Positions 5,400 through 7,057 of a stretch of DNA of 7,057 nucleotides are shown here, piece after piece. The DNA is from Alphaproteobacteria bacterium (GTDB lineage: Bacteria; Pseudomonadota; Alphaproteobacteria; Micropepsales; Micropepsaceae), in assembly GCA_003451645.1 (NCBI GenBank), contig DMER01000097.1, forward strand, positions 11,148 to 18,204, written 5' to 3'. How positions within the stretch are numbered: the first letter of the stretch is position 1; each line of letters begins with the position of its first letter. Under the pieces are notes generated by a model. It was given only the letters and a program-made list of their open reading frames with translations. It ran no database searches and had not been told where the DNA came from. Made by a program: the position numbers and the translations under genes.

Positions 5400-6428
5400 T
5401 CAACCCATTTTCAGCACCACACGCCCGTCGATCTTGCCCTCCTCCAGGCGCGCAAAGATGCTGTTGATCGCCTCCAGCCGCTCATAGCTGAAATGCGGCT
5501 TCACCTTGCCCTCCGCCGCGAAGGCCAGCGCTTCGTCCAGATCCTGCCGTGTTCCGACGATCGAGCCGCGGATGGTGATCCGGTTGAGGACCAGCGGAAA
5601 GATCGGCACTGCGAAATCGCCCGGCGGCAAGCCTACCAAAGACACTGTGCCCCGGCGGCGGACCATGCCCAGAGCCTGCTCAAAGGCACTGTTGGAGACG
5701 GCGGTCACCAGCACACCATGCACCCCGCCATGGGTCTTGGCCCGCAGGACCTCAACCGGATCGGCCTCGCGCGCATTGACCGTGATATCCGCGCCCAGAT
5801 CGCGGGCGAGCTTCAGCGCGTCCTCGCGCACATCGACCGCCGCGACATGCAGGCCCATCGCCTTGGCATACTGAACCGCCATGTGCCCCAGGCCGCCTAT
5901 GCCGGATACCGCCACCCATTCTCCTGGGCGCGCCTCGGTTTCCTTCAGGCCCTTATAGACCGTGACGCCCGCGCAGAGCACCGGCGCCGCCGCCCCGAAA
6001 TCCAACCCCGTGGGGATACGCCCCACATAGCCGGCATCCGCCAGCACATACTCTGCGAACCCTCCGTTGACGGAGTATCCGGTGTTCTGCTGATCGTGAC
6101 ACAATGTCTCCCAGCCCGTGCGGCAATGGGCGCAGTGGCCGCAAGCCGTGTGGAGCCAGGGCGCGCCAATCGCGTCTCCCTCCTCTAGGGCCTTCACGCC
6201 CGCCCCCACCGCCGCAACGCGCCCTGCCCCCTCATGACCCGGAATGAAGGGCGGTTTGGGCTTGACCGGCCAGTCGCCTCGCGCGGCGTGCAGGTCCGTG
6301 TGGCAGACGCCGCTTGCAATCACTTGCATCAGTACCTGCCCCGGCCCCGGCTCAGGGATGGGGACCTCCTCAATCGCGAGGGGCTTGCCCAACTCGCGCA
6401 CCACCGCGGCTTTCATCGTCCTTGCCAT
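5400..6428 (-). CDS. adhP: Zinc-dependent alcohol dehydrogenase, AdhP type
   Basis: This 342-residue medium-chain dehydrogenase interconverts alcohols (ethanol-like) and aldehydes using NAD in the cytoplasm. Catalytic zinc ligands are visible: Cys42 in SGVCHTDLH, His65-Glu66 in PGHEGAG, and Cys152 in PVLCAGVTVYKGL. The structural zinc site is complete at Cys96, Cys99, Cys102 and Cys110. The nucleotide fold has the glycine motif GIGGLG (176-181), and Asp199 at the end of the second strand points to NAD rather than NADP. Length and order match AdhP proteins. The start at ATG 6428 is set by GGGAGG (6434-6439 minus) five bases away; an upstream in-frame start at 6569 would add 47 unrelated residues and read through the regulatory box. 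It is the first gene of a three-gene operon with the quinone reductase and the Acg-like protein, probably driven by the FNR-like site upstream. Confidence 0.95.
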   Translation of the reverse strand: MARTMKAAVVRELGKPLAIEEVPIPEPGPGQVLMQVIASGVCHTDLHAARGDWPVKPKPPFIPGHEGAGRVAAVGAGVKALEEGDAIGAPWLHTACGHCAHCRTGWETLCHDQQNTGYSVNGGFAEYVLADAGYVGRIPTGLDFGAAAPVLCAGVTVYKGLKETEARPGEWVAVSGIGGLGHMAVQYAKAMGLHVAAVDVREDALKLARDLGADITVNAREADPVEVLRAKTHGGVHGVLVTAVSNSAFEQALGMVRRRGTVSLVGLPPGDFAVPIFPLVLNRITIRGSIVGTRQDLDEALAFAAEGKVKPHFSYERLEAINSIFARLEEGKIDGRVVLKMG

Positions 6429-6433
6429 GCCAA

Positions 6434-6439
6434 CCTCCC
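6434..6439 (-). promoter_or_regulatory. Ribosome binding site of adhP
   Basis: GGGAGG on the minus strand, five bases before ATG 6428, fixes the start and rules out the longer open frame that begins at 6569. Confidence 0.85.
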
Positions 6440-6482
6440 TTTGCTGCCTGGGCAAGAGATGGGGGGGCCGTGCCGGGGTGAA

Positions 6483-6496
6483 ATGATCCAGGTCAA
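6483..6496 (-). promoter_or_regulatory. Candidate FNR/FixK (CRP-FNR family) binding site
   Basis: Read on the minus strand the site is TTGACCTGGATCAT. The FNR/FixK consensus is TTGAT-N4-ATCAA; this site agrees at 8 of 10 defined positions (C for T at position 5, T for A at the end). Its centre is about 61 bases upstream of the adhP ATG. If it acts from the usual -41.5 position, transcription would start near 6448, leaving a 5' leader of about 20 bases that contains the Shine-Dalgarno. The expected -10 there is weak, as is usual for activator-dependent promoters. The function as a low-oxygen switch is inferred. Confidence 0.5.
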
Positions 6497-6562
6497 AGTC
6501 CGCGCAATGTCCAAGGCCCGTCGTCCGCCTCACGTGCCCCCTTGCGCTTTTGGGCGGGGTGA

Positions 6563-6578
6563 CTGACACTTTTGTCAG
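6563..6578. promoter_or_regulatory. CTGACA-N4-TGTCAG palindrome, candidate operator
   Basis: This is a perfect inverted repeat with 6-bp arms around CTTT. It lies in the 195-bp divergent region, 46 bases before the amidohydrolase ATG and about 135 bases from adhP. The size suits a dimeric regulator such as a TetR or GntR family protein; no such regulator gene is in the window, so the binding protein is unknown. Confidence 0.4.
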
Positions 6579-6623
6579 CTAAGCATGATTGCCCCCACGC
6601 CCTCGCCCAAGGAGCCTCGACCG

Positions 6624-7057
6624 ATGAGCACCGTTCTCCCCGCCGTGCATGGCCGCATCAACGATCTGGACTCGCATTTGCAGGTCCCTGTCTCCAAATG
6701 GGCGGAGGTGTTCGGCGAGGCGATGGCCGAAACGGGCAAGCCCTATATCGGCCATCAATTCTTTGACGATACCGTCAAGGCGGACCTCAACACCGAAACC
6801 GTCTGGAAGAAAAAGGGCACCGGCGCGCCCGGCGCCTGGACGCCGGAGGGACGCCTCGCCGCCATGGACATGATGGGCATCGAGCGCCAGTTGATCTTCC
6901 CGCAAGTGTTGATGGCCTTGCCCGCCTGGTCGAAGCACCCCAATGCCAGCACGGTCTTGCGCGAATACAACGACGCCGTCTTGCGCTGGACCAAGATGGG
7001 CCAAGGCCGCTTGCGCCCGACCGCCCTCCTCAACATGACGACGATCGAGGGCGCGAT
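6624..7057 (+). CDS. Amidohydrolase-2 family metal-dependent hydrolase, N-terminal part
   Basis: The frame is open from ATG 6624 to the window end (144 complete codons), so the C-terminus is missing. The start is supported by AAGGAG at 6609-6614 with a 9-base spacer. The N-terminus RINDLDSHLQVP (11-22) corresponds to the first metal-binding strand of the TIM-barrel amidohydrolase-2 family, and GRLAAMDMMGIERQLIFPQ (77-95) is the conserved second segment of that family, where the strand ends in a catalytic-face loop. YNDAVLRW and GRLRPTALLNM (129-138 region) continue the barrel. Members decarboxylate or hydrolyse ring-cleavage and other small organic acids; the substrate is not predictable. The first site reads Asp-Ser-His18-Leu-Gln20, not the classic HxH. 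It is divergent from the adhP operon and may be controlled by the palindrome at 6563-6578. Confidence 0.85.
   Translation, partial: MSTVLPAVHGRINDLDSHLQVPVSKWAEVFGEAMAETGKPYIGHQFFDDTVKADLNTETVWKKKGTGAPGAWTPEGRLAAMDMMGIERQLIFPQVLMALPAWSKHPNASTVLREYNDAVLRWTKMGQGRLRPTALLNMTTIEGA

Noticed and set aside
5359..5403. TTG start for the quinone reductase overlapping the adhP stop
   Set aside because: The ATG at 5358 has AGGAGG at ideal spacing and gives the family N-terminus MTKILIIQGHP.
5493..6188. Plus-strand open frame of 231 codons opposite adhP
   Set aside because: It is antisense to an alcohol dehydrogenase with all zinc ligands intact; no motif or Shine-Dalgarno supports it.
6429..6569. 47-codon N-terminal extension of adhP
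   Set aside because: The extension has no family similarity, covers the probable promoter, and a strong Shine-Dalgarno sits right before the ATG at 6428.

Overview
The window looks like a chromosomal segment of an alphaproteobacterium. It is GC-rich with GC-rich third codon positions. The surface-sugar glycosyltransferase, the divergent ABHD10-like hydrolase, and the adhP / quinone reductase / Acg-nitroreductase cluster are all combinations I associate with that class. The order and genus cannot be fixed from the sequence alone. No rRNA, tRNA, CRISPR array, transposase or complete insertion sequence was seen.

Layout. (1) At 1-384 on the minus strand is the N-terminal part of an alpha/beta hydrolase whose C-terminus lies outside the window. 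It is divergent from (2) a complete GT4-family glycosyltransferase (429-1580, plus). (3) A two-gene type II toxin-antitoxin module follows: a VapB-like antitoxin (1632-1844) and a PIN-domain VapC toxin (1841-2215), joined by an ATGA overlap. Base composition drops sharply inside this module, which suggests acquisition. (4) A gene-poor gap of about 370 bases (2216-2584) holds only small inverted and direct repeats. (5) An exported protein of unknown function (2585-3475, plus) has four cysteines and a methionine-rich central helix region. (6) A 194-base convergent gap separates it from (7) a minus-strand operon read from 6428 down to 3670: zinc alcohol dehydrogenase (adhP type), flavodoxin-fold NAD(P)H:quinone-type reductase, and a Tat-signal Acg-family FMN-binding nitroreductase-like protein. 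(8) Divergent from the operon at 6624 is the N-terminal part of an amidohydrolase-2 family protein that runs off the end.

How the genes fit together. The operon is the best-supported functional unit. Its gaps are 41 and 9 nt, each gene has a strong purine-rich Shine-Dalgarno, and an FNR/FixK-like box (6483-6496) lies about 60 nt upstream of the first start codon. This suggests a low-oxygen or redox-stress set that disposes of reducing equivalents: alcohol/aldehyde interconversion, quinone reduction, and FMN-dependent reduction or FMN binding. A second palindrome (6563-6578) sits closer to the amidohydrolase and may be its operator. The vapBC module is self-contained. The glycosyltransferase probably acts in surface polysaccharide assembly.

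No clearly new multi-gene system is visible. The items most worth a second look are the exported Met/Cys-rich protein, the FNR-like control of the operon, and the composition break within vapBC.
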